A DNA stretch of 64,000 bases from Sulfitobacter sp. F26204 (GCF_026410305.1 NZ_JAPMLQ010000004.1:62001-126000), one strand, 5' to 3'; shown: positions 1 through 8,947, counted from the stretch's first letter. Notes: a model not told the origin generated them from the sequence alone. Program-made: numbers and translations.

Positions 1-606
1 CGCCGTCAGTTTGAATTTGCCGAACGTGTGGCAGCGGGTAAAACCGACCTTCGTTGCGATATTTGCCATAAAGAAACTGAAATGCGCGAAGCTGCTGCAC
101 GTGGCTGGGAACTCATCGGGCCTGATCCAGAGAGCGACCCAAACTACAGGCACTACCGCCATTCGGACTGCGGGCACGAACAACGGATCGCCCGCGCGAA
201 CTTGCAGACAGGGCGCATCTCATGTGGCGCGTGCGGAGAGCAATGGCCTGCAGCACCTAGCTATCTCTACGCCATCCAGTTCACGCTACCAAACAGCCGT
301 GAGCTGGTGAAGCTGGGCTATTCGAACAATCCTGAAAGTCGCCTATATCATCAGCTGCTGCGGGACACAGACATGCCCTGCGAAGTCCTGCGGAAGGTGT
401 CCGTGAACTCTGGCCAACTTGCCATTCGTCTTGAAAAGCGCCTGCACAAAAAGCTGCGGGAGAGCTTTCCTGACGCCGTAGTCCCTCACGCCGTTTTTGC
501 AGATCAGATCAAGGTGAAATCCGAAATTTACGATATTGCTATGACCCCTGTGATCCTCGCCGAGCTTGATGCGCTCGCTGAACCGACGAGCGTGAGCGTC
601 TCATAG
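1..606 (+). CDS. GIY-YIG-like (T5orf172/Mug113 type) nuclease domain protein, 5'-truncated
   Basis: The reading frame is open from base 1, so the gene begins outside the window; the GTG at 28 is only an internal candidate start. The visible ~200 residues have an N-terminal part with two Cys pairs (CDIC and CGAC, with further Cys/His between them) that could bind zinc. A C-terminal part reads YLYAIQF...VKLGYSNNPESRLYHQLL, the pattern of the T5orf172/Mug113 branch of GIY-YIG nucleases (Tyr start, then K-x-G-x-S and an Arg). Proteins of this type are frequent in phages and genomic islands and are presumed DNA-acting; its target here is unknown. It is 80 bp upstream of the FtsH-like gene on the same strand. 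Family assignment rests on the motif only. Confidence 0.6.
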   Translation, partial: RRQFEFAERVAAGKTDLRCDICHKETEMREAAARGWELIGPDPESDPNYRHYRHSDCGHEQRIARANLQTGRISCGACGEQWPAAPSYLYAIQFTLPNSRELVKLGYSNNPESRLYHQLLRDTDMPCEVLRKVSVNSGQLAIRLEKRLHKKLRESFPDAVVPHAVFADQIKVKSEIYDIAMTPVILAELDALAEPTSVSVS

Positions 607-686
607 TCTGTTCCGAAAATCTTTTTCGTTTCTCCGGTCATCCGGCCGGAGATCACATATGCATATTTTATATGGAGGGCTTTATC

Positions 687-2762
687 ATGCCCCATCTCAC
701 CAAAAAAACGCCCACTTGGGCAGCATTCGCCGACACTCTGATTGAACGCCTGCGCCGCCACCACGGCCTTGCTCCAGCGCGCTTTCTGAACGACGAAGAC
801 GAAGAGCCATCCGAGCTGGATATTCTTTTTCAAAAACTCGAAGGCCCTGTTCCAGCAACGCAATTCACCGAGCGCGCAGATATTTCATCACGGTATCTGC
901 CCGCTCGACAGCTTTTGACAGGCATCAGGTTGGCAGCGACCTTTGGTTCTCAGGATCAAGAGCAGGAAAGTGCGCAATGCGGTGCCATTACCGTCATCCG
1001 TGATATTGCTATCGAGGACCTGCAACTGATCAAAGACACGATGAAAAGTGCTTTCCCAACCCGATGGCTTATCATTGAGCCGGACGTGGCAGAGGGCGCA
1101 TTTGCGAAGAATGCGCAGTCGCGCTTCAATCGTCTTCTGGTCGATAGCGTCGACAAGATCGAGCCAGTTATCATACTGCAGCCCGACGGCATTACACTTC
1201 CTGCTCATTTGAAAGCCGTTGCCCCCACCACTCTGGCTTTCTCATATGTCACGCATGATGTGCTCCTGAAGTTTCTGACTTGTGGTCATCTCGCCGACCA
1301 GCTTGCCGGCGCTGGCAATGTCCGAGCAGCACTACCGACTGAAACAGCTATGAAAGCTCTCGGGGCCGTTGATATCTGCGCAGCCACGCGGGCTCCAGCA
1401 TTGCACCAAGCCGTGGAACGCCTGCGCAGGATGACGCATCGTCACGCCAAAGAGAACGGTCCCCGCCTTGAAGACATAACGGGTGACAACACCGCACTGA
1501 CCGCAGCGCGGCGCATCGTTGCCGATCTGCTCGATTGGCAGGCCGGGAAAGCTGCTTGGCATGAGCTGAGCCATTCTTTGCTGCTGTATGATGCGCCCGG
1601 CACCGGCAAAACATGGTTGGCCCGCGCGATGGGCAATAGTGCGGGGCTTACCGTAGTGACCGGCAGCTTCGGCGAATGGCAAGCAGCGGGCCATCTTGGG
1701 GATATGCTGCGCGAAATGCGCGCGACTTTCGCCAAAGCGCGCCGCAATGCGCCCTGCATCCTCGTGATTGACGAGATCGACGCGGTCGGTTCGCGGACAG
1801 ATGACGATCGCCATGCCTCCCACTATCGCATTCAAGTGATCACGGCTTTTCTCGCAGAGATGGATCAGATCGCGCAGCGAGAAGGTGTTGTTGTCGTTGG
1901 CACCTGCAACCATGTCGACCGCATGGATCCCGCTGTGCTGCGTTCAGGGCGTATGGATGTTAAGATCGAGGTCCCCTTGCCGGATGCTGAAGCACTGTAT
2001 GCGATCCTCTCCCACGACTTAAGCAAAGACATTGCCGACCACGAGCTTCAGAAGCTCGCCCATCGTGCCGTGGGCCACAGCGCGGCTGACATTGACGCTG
2101 CAATTCGTGCTGCCCGCTCCAACGCGCGGCACGAAAGGAAGCTGTTGCATGTCGCAATGCTGGAAGAACAATTGAAAATTGGCTCCGCCAAAGAGAACCC
2201 CAACCGCACATGGCGAATTGCGGTTCATGAAGCAGGGCATGCTGTCATCGGCAAAGCTCTGGACCTGGGACCCATCGACCGCATTATGATCACAGGTGAC
2301 GGCGGCCAAATCCATCGCCGCGCGCAATCAAGCGAAAGCCGCCTCTGCGATATCGAGGATGAAATCGTCTATTCCTTGGGCGGACGGGCAGCTGAACGGC
2401 TCATGCTCGGCGAAGTATCAGCCGGCGCGGGCGGGCCCGCAACATCGGATCTGGCCCTTGCGACCCGCCATGCCGTGGACATCGAGGCAGCATACGGCCT
2501 CGGCCATGAAGGGCCGGTCTGGCACGCAAACCCCGATGCACTTCACCTCGCGACACCAGCGATCCGTGACCGTGTCCGCCAGCGCATTATGAAGGCGGAA
2601 AAACGCCCCGGAGAAATCCTGCGGCAGCATCAACAGGTCTTGGAAGCACTCGCCAGTGAGCTTGTCGAGAAGAGATCGTTGCGCAGCTCTGAAATTGCGC
2701 AGCTTCTTCAGCGCGTCACTGAAAACACTGCCACTCCATCACCTGAAAATGCACAGCCATAG
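687..2762 (+). CDS. Soluble FtsH-like AAA+ ATPase / M41 zinc metalloprotease
   Basis: About 691 residues. Residues ~1-250 match nothing I recognise. An AAA+ module follows: P-loop APGTGKT near residue 303, Walker B ILVIDEID, and a second region of homology ending LRSGRMD. The C-terminal third is an M41 peptidase: HEAGH at residues 514-518 gives two zinc ligands and the catalytic Glu, and Asp588 in ATSDLALAT is the expected third ligand. Housekeeping FtsH has two N-terminal membrane helices; none are visible here, so the protein is probably cytosolic. The start at 687 is preferred over the in-frame ATG at 672 because GGAGG at 674-678 lies 8 bases before it. It sits in a probable island between a GIY-YIG gene and an AlpA-like gene. 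An accessory protease is secure; its substrate and purpose (element maintenance, defence) are not known. Confidence 0.8.
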   Translation: MPHLTKKTPTWAAFADTLIERLRRHHGLAPARFLNDEDEEPSELDILFQKLEGPVPATQFTERADISSRYLPARQLLTGIRLAATFGSQDQEQESAQCGAITVIRDIAIEDLQLIKDTMKSAFPTRWLIIEPDVAEGAFAKNAQSRFNRLLVDSVDKIEPVIILQPDGITLPAHLKAVAPTTLAFSYVTHDVLLKFLTCGHLADQLAGAGNVRAALPTETAMKALGAVDICAATRAPALHQAVERLRRMTHRHAKENGPRLEDITGDNTALTAARRIVADLLDWQAGKAAWHELSHSLLLYDAPGTGKTWLARAMGNSAGLTVVTGSFGEWQAAGHLGDMLREMRATFAKARRNAPCILVIDEIDAVGSRTDDDRHASHYRIQVITAFLAEMDQIAQREGVVVVGTCNHVDRMDPAVLRSGRMDVKIEVPLPDAEALYAILSHDLSKDIADHELQKLAHRAVGHSAADIDAAIRAARSNARHERKLLHVAMLEEQLKIGSAKENPNRTWRIAVHEAGHAVIGKALDLGPIDRIMITGDGGQIHRRAQSSESRLCDIEDEIVYSLGGRAAERLMLGEVSAGAGGPATSDLALATRHAVDIEAAYGLGHEGPVWHANPDALHLATPAIRDRVRQRIMKAEKRPGEILRQHQQVLEALASELVEKRSLRSSEIAQLLQRVTENTATPSPENAQP

Positions 2763-2870
2763 TGGTAGCAATCACAGCTACAAAAACCACTCAGCGCGAC
2801 CAATCCCCTTACCCGGTTAAAAGAATACAACACCTCAACCCACACCCACAAAAGCTATTGGAGAAAACGC

Positions 2871-2968
2871 GGTGGCCTGAGCCACCGAACAACCAAGGCG
2901 CTTTCGCGCCGCCTACTTGCAAAACCATCAGCTTTGCAGCCCCAAGAGGCCGCAGTATTCGGCCTCTT
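2871..2968. repeat. Array of four consecutive stem-loops
   Basis: Four short hairpins follow one another in the 480-bp stretch between the FtsH-like gene and the AlpA-like gene: GGTGGC/GCCACC (2871-2886, loop CTGA), GGCGC/GCGCC (2897-2910, loop TTTC), TGCAAA/TTTGCA (2918-2938), and AAGAGGCCG/CGGCCTCTT (2944-2968). No U-run follows the last one, so it is not a classical terminator in either direction. It may form a 3' untranslated end of the protease mRNA or a structured small RNA. The rest of 2763-3242 shows no convincing gene. Confidence 0.5.
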
Positions 2969-3242
2969 CAAAGATAAACAAACACCCAAAGGTGCAACCA
3001 AAGCCATATAAAGAATAACGCATCAAATTCAGACCATCACCGTCAAACCAACTGCTTCACACACCAAACGGCGGTCATCCATATTCATTTGCGCACACAA
3101 TCCACAGGATTCGACATTGCTACTGTAAAAAGCTGGGGATGCTGCCGTGATCCGTTCCCGAGGGTCCATTATCTTTGGTGTCAGTGAGCCGACCCTTCAA
3201 TCTTTCGGCGGCGATCAACTCAAACAATCAAGGAACGACACA

Positions 3243-3524
3243 ATGTCGAATACGGACACCTCACTCCCCAAATGGCTTTCAGGCCGCCGCTACTGCACCA
3301 TCAAGGACCTTATGCGGCTTTTCGAAGTCTCCCGCGCCACGATTGACCGGTGGCACAGGGAAAACCCGAGTTTTCCGCGCAAACACAAATTCGGCAACCC
3401 GTTCAACGAAAATTGCAGCACCCGGTTTATCGTGCCCGAAGTGAACGCTTATGTCGCGATGATTGAGGGAGACAGGGCAGAGTGGACGAAACAGTTTGAT
3501 CCTGTAGACTCAGACACGAAATAG
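3243..3524 (+). CDS. AlpA-family / MerR-like HTH excisionase-type regulator
   Basis: A 93-residue protein. Residues ~14-45 form a DNA-binding helix-turn-helix of the AlpA/excisionase type (YCTIKDLMRLFEVSRATIDR followed by W and FPRKHKFG), and STRFIVPEVNAYV is the usual wing and C-terminal helix. AlpA-type proteins in integrated elements control integrase expression or assist excision. The start at 3243 is chosen because AAGGA lies 9 bases upstream; the longer upstream frame has no ribosome site. It is the last gene before tRNA-Phe, whose 3' end faces it, which fits the edge of an integrative element. The integrase itself is not visible. Confidence 0.75.
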   Translation: MSNTDTSLPKWLSGRRYCTIKDLMRLFEVSRATIDRWHRENPSFPRKHKFGNPFNENCSTRFIVPEVNAYVAMIEGDRAEWTKQFDPVDSDTK

Positions 3525-3677
3525 CGTGCTTCGGACCACACGGAAACGCCGAAGTCGCCGCCTATGTAAGATGCCCTGTGCCACCAGTGTGCCACTGAGC
3601 GAAAAGACAGCAAATATAAGAGGGAGGAAGCTCATGCAAAAACACATGCAAGCCATTGAAAATATGGAGTATTTAAA

Positions 3678-3752
3678 TGGTGCCCGGGGGCGGAATCGAA
3701 CCACCGACACGAGGATTTTCAATCCACTGCTCTACCCCTGAGCTACCCGGGC
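3678..3752 (-). tRNA. tRNA-Phe (GAA anticodon), CCA encoded
   Basis: On the minus strand the sequence folds as a full cloverleaf: acceptor GCCCGGG pairs with CCCGGGC, D-arm GCTC/GAGC, anticodon loop TTGAAAA, T-arm GGTGG/CCGCC with loop TTCGATT, discriminator A and encoded CCA. The anticodon GAA reads Phe. The anticodon stem GTGGA/TCCTC contains one U-U mismatch (pair 28-42). The tRNA 3' end points at the element on the left and is a likely attachment site. Confidence 0.95.
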
Positions 3753-4247
3753 GTGCCAATGTGCATCGGCTGACGCGGCGAAATTGGCGTTGTGGGTTAA
3801 GAAATAGACTAAGCCAAGTCTCAATACCACCGCATGTTGTGGTCTAGGTTGGACCAATACACGCCATTCACTTCATTCGCAGTAACTCTTACATTCGAAC
3901 TTGAGTGTCAAGAGTTTCGTGCCGCGTTTTTCTTGCAAATATTCAACTGGTTAACCAAGTGGGCAAAAGTAAATTCTGACCAGGGGGAGTCGGACTTCTG
4001 ACAGGACGCAGGGTCATCGGTTTCGATTGATGTGGACAGGGGCTTTTTGAAAGGGTGACGAGGCCCTTCGGCGTGCGGGAAATCTGTTTGCGGCAGGGGG
4101 GGGGGCGGACAGCCGTTGAACAAAGGCACATTTCATTCGCGATCCGGTTTCTGTAGCGCCGGTTCCTGATCTTACGCGATTGTCTGGTGAGATTGCGCAG
4201 CACCCGGGCAGCGCTGGTCTTGCATCAAATGATAGGGATATGGATTT
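3753..4247. other. Intergenic region without a supported gene
   Basis: 495 bases between the tRNA 5' side and the end of tctA. Short frames exist but none has a ribosome site or recognisable protein. Visible items are a perfect palindrome TGGTTAACCA (3948-3957), which resembles a GntR-type half-site pair, and a run of ten G (4096-4105). The tRNA promoter must lie just right of 3752 on the minus strand. Confidence 0.5.
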
Positions 4248-5738
4248 TCAGCGGCCGCGTTTGCGTTGGGTTGAGAAAAGAACCACAGCTGCGAGAACCA
4301 CCAGTGCCAATGCGATTGGATAGTTCAACAATGCCCATGGATTGCCATTCAGGAGCGCGAGGGTCTGGGATAGGGATTCTTCGAGTCGAGGACCCAGGAA
4401 GAAAGCGATGATGAAGATCACAACTGAAAAACCGAGGGCGTTCATGACCAGACCAAGCACTGCAAAAATCAGCATGATGACGATTCCGGAAATACCGCCC
4501 GATGCGAGCGATACTCCGACGAAACACAATAAGATTGCGGATGGAAAAATCACGGATTCTGGCGCGGAGACGACCTTGATCCAGAAACGCATCCCCACCT
4601 GCCCGACAATGAGATTCAAGACATTTGCCATCACCATGGCACCGAACAGACCGTAAATCAGTTGGCCTTGTTTTTCAAACATCAGCGGACCCGGCTGGAT
4701 TCCGTGGATCATGAAGGCACTGATGATCAGCGCCGCCCCGACGCTGCCGGGAATGCCAAGGGTGAGCAATGGAATCAGGTTTGCCCCCATCACGGCAGAA
4801 TTCGCGGATTCCGAGGCGGCAATACCTTGGATATTGCCTTTGCCGAAGGTTTCAGGGTGTTTGGAGGCCTGTCGTGCACCGGCATAGGACATAAAGGCGG
4901 CGGCGGTCGATCCGATTCCCGGCAGCGCGCCGAGGATCGTGCCGATGATGGTACCGCGCACCAGGGTGAATCGACAGGACCAATACTCAGGCCACGAAAT
5001 GCGTTGATCGGCAGGATTGCCCGTGTCGCATACCTCGATCCCCTTGCGCATAACACCTGTGTTTTCAGCCATGCGGCGCAGGATTTCGGAAATCGCGAGC
5101 ATCCCGATTGCCACTGCAGCCAAGGGCAGGCCGTCGTAAATCTCGAAGTAGCCAAAATAAAAACGCGGGGTGGCGTGCTGTGGGTCTGTGCCAACAGTGG
5201 CCGCCAACATGCCAAGCGCGGCGGCGATGATACCTTTGGTGATAGAATTTCCAATCAGACCGGAGATGACACAGAAGGCTAAAATGATCAGGCCCAGCAC
5301 CTCGACGGGCCCCATCTTTAGCGCCAGAATGGCCATGGGTGCCGACACGGTGATCAGCACTATGTCGCTGAAGGTATCGCCGGTCACAGAGGAATAGAGC
5401 GCCATCTTGGTCGCCTTTAGTGGCCTACCCTGTTTGGCGAGCGGATAGCCGTCAAGGGCAGTTGCAGCCGCGTCGGGTGTGCCAGGCGTGTTCATCAGAA
5501 TGGCGGGGATCGCGCCACCGACGAGGCCACCTTTGTTGACACCCATCAGAAATCCGATTGCAACCAGCGCATCGAGCCCAAATGTAAAGGGGATTGCAAT
5601 TGCCATTGCCATCACCGGGCCAATCCCCGGAACGGCACCTACGAACTGTCCCAAGAGCACGCCCAGAAATACAAAAAACAGGTTGGTGATCGTAAAGGCA
5701 TCTGAAAGCCCCGCGAGGATAATGCTCAGCTCAGGCAT
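4248..5738 (-). CDS. tctA: Tripartite tricarboxylate transporter, large permease subunit TctA
   Basis: A 496-residue polytopic membrane protein, the length usual for TctA (about 500). It has the family's glycine/proline-rich repeats, for example GAVPGIGPVMAMAIAIPFTF near residue 35 and GALPGIGSTAAAFMSYAGAR near residue 265, together with long hydrophobic segments. TctA forms the main membrane channel of the TTT transporter that takes up organic anions with help from the periplasmic TctC. It is the last gene of marR-tctCBA and lies 27 bases after tctB. The substrate cannot be read from the sequence; TTT systems carry citrate, other carboxylates, terephthalate and more. Confidence 0.93.
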   Translation of the reverse strand: MPELSIILAGLSDAFTITNLFFVFLGVLLGQFVGAVPGIGPVMAMAIAIPFTFGLDALVAIGFLMGVNKGGLVGGAIPAILMNTPGTPDAAATALDGYPLAKQGRPLKATKMALYSSVTGDTFSDIVLITVSAPMAILALKMGPVEVLGLIILAFCVISGLIGNSITKGIIAAALGMLAATVGTDPQHATPRFYFGYFEIYDGLPLAAVAIGMLAISEILRRMAENTGVMRKGIEVCDTGNPADQRISWPEYWSCRFTLVRGTIIGTILGALPGIGSTAAAFMSYAGARQASKHPETFGKGNIQGIAASESANSAVMGANLIPLLTLGIPGSVGAALIISAFMIHGIQPGPLMFEKQGQLIYGLFGAMVMANVLNLIVGQVGMRFWIKVVSAPESVIFPSAILLCFVGVSLASGGISGIVIMLIFAVLGLVMNALGFSVVIFIIAFFLGPRLEESLSQTLALLNGNPWALLNYPIALALVVLAAVVLFSTQRKRGR

Positions 5739-5765
5739 GGTGTAGAAGGTTCAATTGAGTGCAGT

Positions 5766-6191
5766 TCACGGAAGCGGTCTTTCCAGGAGTATCGTCACGG
5801 CGTACCAGATTAGCGCCGGTATGACGAAGCCGCCGATGCTGATCCAGAGGGGGCGGCGTTCGCCCATCAGAAAAATCAGGGTCAGCGCCAAGGGTGTGGC
5901 TGAATAGACAAATCCGAGTTCAACGACCAACCAAAGACCCGCAACCAATACCGCAATGATCATTATCGTTTTCGCCCAGGGCACTTGACTCAGATCGGTT
6001 CCGTCCGCGGGCTTTATCATCAACAGGGCCCCAAACAGGCCCAGAATGACCGCAAGGATCTGGGGGAGGGTTTTAGGGCGGATTGCGCCATAATCCACTG
6101 TCTCGATCTGGGTGGGGATCAGATACAGCCATAGTGCCAGTGCAAAAAGCACAAAAAACAGCCCGGATAGTCGATCAATGGCATTTTTCAT
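5766..6191 (-). CDS. tctB: Tripartite tricarboxylate transporter, small subunit TctB
   Basis: A 141-residue protein with four hydrophobic segments: residues ~8-25, ~40-60, ~75-95, and a split region ~97-135. The arrangement and length are typical of TctB, the small membrane partner of TctA. It lies between tctC (53 bases upstream) and tctA. TctB is poorly conserved, so the call rests on size, membrane topology and position between the other two subunits. Confidence 0.88.
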   Translation of the reverse strand: MKNAIDRLSGLFFVLFALALWLYLIPTQIETVDYGAIRPKTLPQILAVILGLFGALLMIKPADGTDLSQVPWAKTIMIIAVLVAGLWLVVELGFVYSATPLALTLIFLMGERRPLWISIGGFVIPALIWYAVTILLERPLP

Positions 6192-6244
6192 AAGTTGGTC
6201 GTGCCAGCATCCGAGGACACTGGCACCCTTTGGGTCGCTGTTGG

Positions 6245-7204
6245 TTATTTGCCGAACAGTATTTTGACATTTTCGATGCCGTCGACAAGCATTTGCTTGG
6301 TCGGTTCCGGCCCAAGGTTCACAACCTCAACGCTCAGTGCGTTGCGGACTGCGGATTTCACATCATCCGTGGCAAGCGCCTTGGCAAGGGCCGCTGCAAT
6401 GGCGGTCTGCGCTTCGGGATCGGTATCCGCAGACATGGCGAAATAGAACCATGGATCGACATAGACATCATAACCTTCGTCGATCAGGGTCGGAGTGTCC
6501 GGAGCATAACCGTGCCGGGTCCGGTTTGCGCTGGCAATCATTTTCAGTTCGCCGGATTCCAGATACTCGAGGTGAGTCCCCGTGGCAAAGCCGACCAGCG
6601 CTTGGCCGCCCAACAACAGCTTTATGATCTCGGCGCTGCTTTTGGTGGATAGGAATTGAAATTCCGTACCCGCCTGCGCTGCGACCTGCTGCATGGTCAA
6701 GACCTGTGGCTTGGCATCTGACGCGATGGCCAGACCTCCTTGGGCTTTGGTATAGGCGATCATGCCTTCAAGGTCGTCAAAGGGTGCATCTCCGCGCGCC
6801 ACCAGTGCGACCTGAGCCCCTGCTGCGGTGCCAAGATAGGCAAAGCTGTCGAGATTGAATTTTACCTCATCGGGGCGGTTTACGAGATTGATCATCACCG
6901 GCATGTTCACGCCTAGCCCAACTGTGAGGTTATCAGCTGGTTTATTGGCAATCGCGGTGAACATCGCCATGCCGCCACCGCCGGGTTTGTTTTCGGCAAT
7001 GACGTTCCAGCCAGTCTGTTCCTTGATCGTATTGGCAACGATCCGGCCAATGACGTCCGTTGATCCGCCTGCGCCAAATCCGATTTCGATGACGAGAGGC
7101 CCGGAAGGCTTCCAGTCTTCGGCGAGAACAGGAGCCGCGCCGAACATCGCAATTCCGGCAAGCGCGCCTGCTATCGTTTTGAAGAATTTCCGTTTTTGTA
7201 TCAT
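6245..7204 (-). CDS. tctC: TctC/Bug-family periplasmic solute-binding protein
   Basis: A 319-residue binding protein. Residues 1-28 are a signal peptide (basic MIQKRKFFK, hydrophobic core, AxA-type cleavage at PVLAE). The mature part begins with WKPSGPLVIEIGFGAGGSTD, the usual Bug-family entry to the ligand pocket, and contains ENKPGGGG, the signature loop of this family. A ribosome site GGGAG precedes the ATG. It captures the substrate in the periplasm for TctAB. It follows the marR gene by 45 bases, so the regulator and transporter are probably cotranscribed. Ligand unknown. Confidence 0.92.
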   Translation of the reverse strand: MIQKRKFFKTIAGALAGIAMFGAAPVLAEDWKPSGPLVIEIGFGAGGSTDVIGRIVANTIKEQTGWNVIAENKPGGGGMAMFTAIANKPADNLTVGLGVNMPVMINLVNRPDEVKFNLDSFAYLGTAAGAQVALVARGDAPFDDLEGMIAYTKAQGGLAIASDAKPQVLTMQQVAAQAGTEFQFLSTKSSAEIIKLLLGGQALVGFATGTHLEYLESGELKMIASANRTRHGYAPDTPTLIDEGYDVYVDPWFYFAMSADTDPEAQTAIAAALAKALATDDVKSAVRNALSVEVVNLGPEPTKQMLVDGIENVKILFGK

Positions 7205-7248
7205 AGTCTTCTCCCTTGTAATGATACGGTGCTTCTGCGGTGACCGCT

Positions 7249-7755
7249 TCAGTTGTTTTCGAGTCGTTCTTCCAAAACCGTGGCAATTTTCCGCGCCATC
7301 AACAAAAACTGTTCGCGTTCCTGCAGCGACAGCGCGCTGTCCAGATCTTTGCGGCGGGCTTCCATATGCGGCAGCAATACCTCGAATTGTTTGCGCCCCT
7401 TGTCACTGATCAAATAGTCCCAGGAGCGGCGGTCCTTTTCGGATTGGCTGGCGACCACGAGGCCGTTGGTCTGGAGCGTGAACAAGGCGCGGCTCGCTTG
7501 GCCCTGTGTGATGTAGGTTCGGCTCACCAGTTCCTTTTGGCTCACCACGTCGCTGCTGCGGTAAAGGACTGAGATAACTCTCCATTGGGGCAGGCTGAGG
7601 TTGGAATGTTGCGTCAGCACCCGCTTGATGTCCGCATCCAGGCCGCGTTTGAGGTGCAGAATAAGTACGTGTTCATGATTTGCCGCTATCGGATTGCTGC
7701 CGCTGACAAATGGATAGGCATCAATAAGACGGCGTGTGCTGTGTGAATCTGACAT
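7249..7755 (-). CDS. MarR-family transcriptional regulator
   Basis: A 168-residue winged-helix regulator. Residues ~60-125 carry the MarR core: the recognition helix region VVSQKELVSRTYITQGQASR and the wing with SEKDRRSWDYLISDKG, matching the DxRxxxxxLT-type wing. The ATG at 7755 is used because GGAGG lies 5 bases before it; the TTG 12 bases upstream is less likely. It heads the tctCBA operon and diverges from the aminotransferase at 7922, so it probably controls both units in response to the transported compound or a metabolite. Confidence 0.88.
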   Translation of the reverse strand: MSDSHSTRRLIDAYPFVSGSNPIAANHEHVLILHLKRGLDADIKRVLTQHSNLSLPQWRVISVLYRSSDVVSQKELVSRTYITQGQASRALFTLQTNGLVVASQSEKDRRSWDYLISDKGRKQFEVLLPHMEARRKDLDSALSLQEREQFLLMARKIATVLEERLENN

Positions 7756-7799
7756 GGCAGCCTCCAAGACTCGAGCATTGGTATAGCGTAACCATGTGA

Positions 7800-7840
7800 A
7801 TTATACATGTCTACATTTTATATACTTTGACATATAATTT
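7800..7840. promoter_or_regulatory. Divergent promoter/operator between marR-tct and dat
   Basis: An AT-rich stretch in the 166-bp divergent gap. TATAAT at 7833-7838 is a perfect -10 element reading toward dat, with a weak -35 (TCTACA) 17 bases upstream at 7810. An inverted pair ATGTC...GACAT spans the same site (7807-7811 and 7828-7832), a plausible MarR operator overlapping the promoter. Confidence 0.4.
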
Positions 7841-7921
7841 GCCTCTATGGTAACTCACAGGCCGTAAACGGCACTCAAAGCCCTGATCGGGAAGCGTGCC
7901 GAAACCATAGAGAGGCCACGC

Positions 7922-8773
7922 ATGTCCCGAATTGTCTACCTCAATGGCGAATTCCTGACCGAGGAGGACGCAAAGGTGTCTGTGTTCGACCGGGGGTTTC
8001 TGATGGCGGATGCTGTTTATGAATATACCGCCGTGATTGACGGCAAATTAAGTGAATTTGACGCTCATATAGACCGGCTGAAACGTTCGTTGGGCGAACT
8101 GCAGATGCAGTGCCCTTTATCGCGTGACGAGATTTTGCAGATGCACCGCAGACTTGTCGCAAAGAACAACATTGATGTTGGCGGGGTTTATCTGCAAATT
8201 TCACGAGGCATCGCAGAACGTGATTTCCTGTTCCCCGACAATACAACGCCGACGGTAACTGCTTTTACCCAAACGCTTAACTTTGTGGAAAATCCCATCA
8301 ATGAAGTGGGTCTCAAGGTGGTATCGGTCGAAGACGGCCGGTGGATCCGTCGTGATATTAAATCGGTTCAGTTGCTTTACACGTCAATGGTGAAAACCGA
8401 TGCTGTGGCCCGCGGAGCGAATGACGCTTTTTTCGTCAAGGACGGCTTTGTCACCGAAGCAACCTCGGCAAATGCCTTTATCGTCAAGGATGGTCGGATC
8501 ATCACGCGGCAATTGTCATCCGACATTTTGCATGGCGTGATGCGAAAGGCGATCATGGGTCTGCGCGACTCTGCCCAGCTTCAGATCGAGGAGCGCCCCT
8601 TCAGCATCGCCGAAGCGCAAGCTGCCGATGAAGTGTTTATTACAGCCTCTCCGATTTATGCCCTGCCAGTTGTCGAGGTGGATGGTGTGAAAGTGGGGAC
8701 TGGCCGGCCAGGGGATGTAACACGACGCATTCGCACAACCATGCTGGACGAAGCACGCTCCAACGCCATCTGA
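7922..8773 (+). CDS. dat: D-amino-acid transaminase (PLP fold type IV)
   Basis: A 283-residue class IV aminotransferase, the usual size for D-alanine aminotransferase. The N-terminus has the FDRGFLMADAVYE motif. Lys147 in RDIKSVQLL is the PLP Schiff-base lysine in the D-amino-acid transaminase context (compare CDIKSLNLL), and VTEATSAN carries the Glu that contacts the pyridine nitrogen. The reaction moves the amino group between D-amino acids and 2-oxo acids. Ribosome site GAGAGG precedes the ATG. It diverges from marR-tctCBA, so the transported compound could be related to its substrate or product, but that is inference. Branched-chain aminotransferase activity is the main alternative. Confidence 0.8.
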   Translation: MSRIVYLNGEFLTEEDAKVSVFDRGFLMADAVYEYTAVIDGKLSEFDAHIDRLKRSLGELQMQCPLSRDEILQMHRRLVAKNNIDVGGVYLQISRGIAERDFLFPDNTTPTVTAFTQTLNFVENPINEVGLKVVSVEDGRWIRRDIKSVQLLYTSMVKTDAVARGANDAFFVKDGFVTEATSANAFIVKDGRIITRQLSSDILHGVMRKAIMGLRDSAQLQIEERPFSIAEAQAADEVFITASPIYALPVVEVDGVKVGTGRPGDVTRRIRTTMLDEARSNAI

Positions 8774-8947
8774 CAGGCTAAGGCCCCGGCCAGAGCAACG
8801 GTTGTCTGGGATCGCATCGCCCGTGATTCCAAATGGGCGGGAATGCCGCGCTCACCATTACGATGGAAGGTTGGCGTATTGGTGTGCTGCCGGCGTGAAA
8901 CGGGGTGTTTGATCACCATCCATTGGTTTGGAAAGCCCCGGCTCTTT

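Noticed and set aside
2762..2977. 71-codon frame after the FtsH-like gene
   Set aside because: It runs through the four hairpins, is Pro/Arg-rich, and has no ribosome site; RNA structure explains the region better.
3526..3741. 71-codon frame ending across the tRNA
   Set aside because: Its second half is just the translated tRNA-Phe, a well-known source of false proteins in Rhodobacterales; no ribosome site.
3678..3752. U-U mismatch in the tRNA anticodon stem taken as a recombination scar
   Set aside because: The same tRNA-Phe sequence, as far as I recall from common false translations, is native in many Rhodobacterales; the mismatch is probably normal.
3948..3957. Palindrome TGGTTAACCA as a GntR-type operator
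   Set aside because: No regulator or promoter of a plausible target is adjacent; a 10-base palindrome can occur by chance.
4662..5282. 206-codon plus-strand frame inside tctA
   Set aside because: Antisense to a clear TctA; long antisense frames are expected at this GC content.
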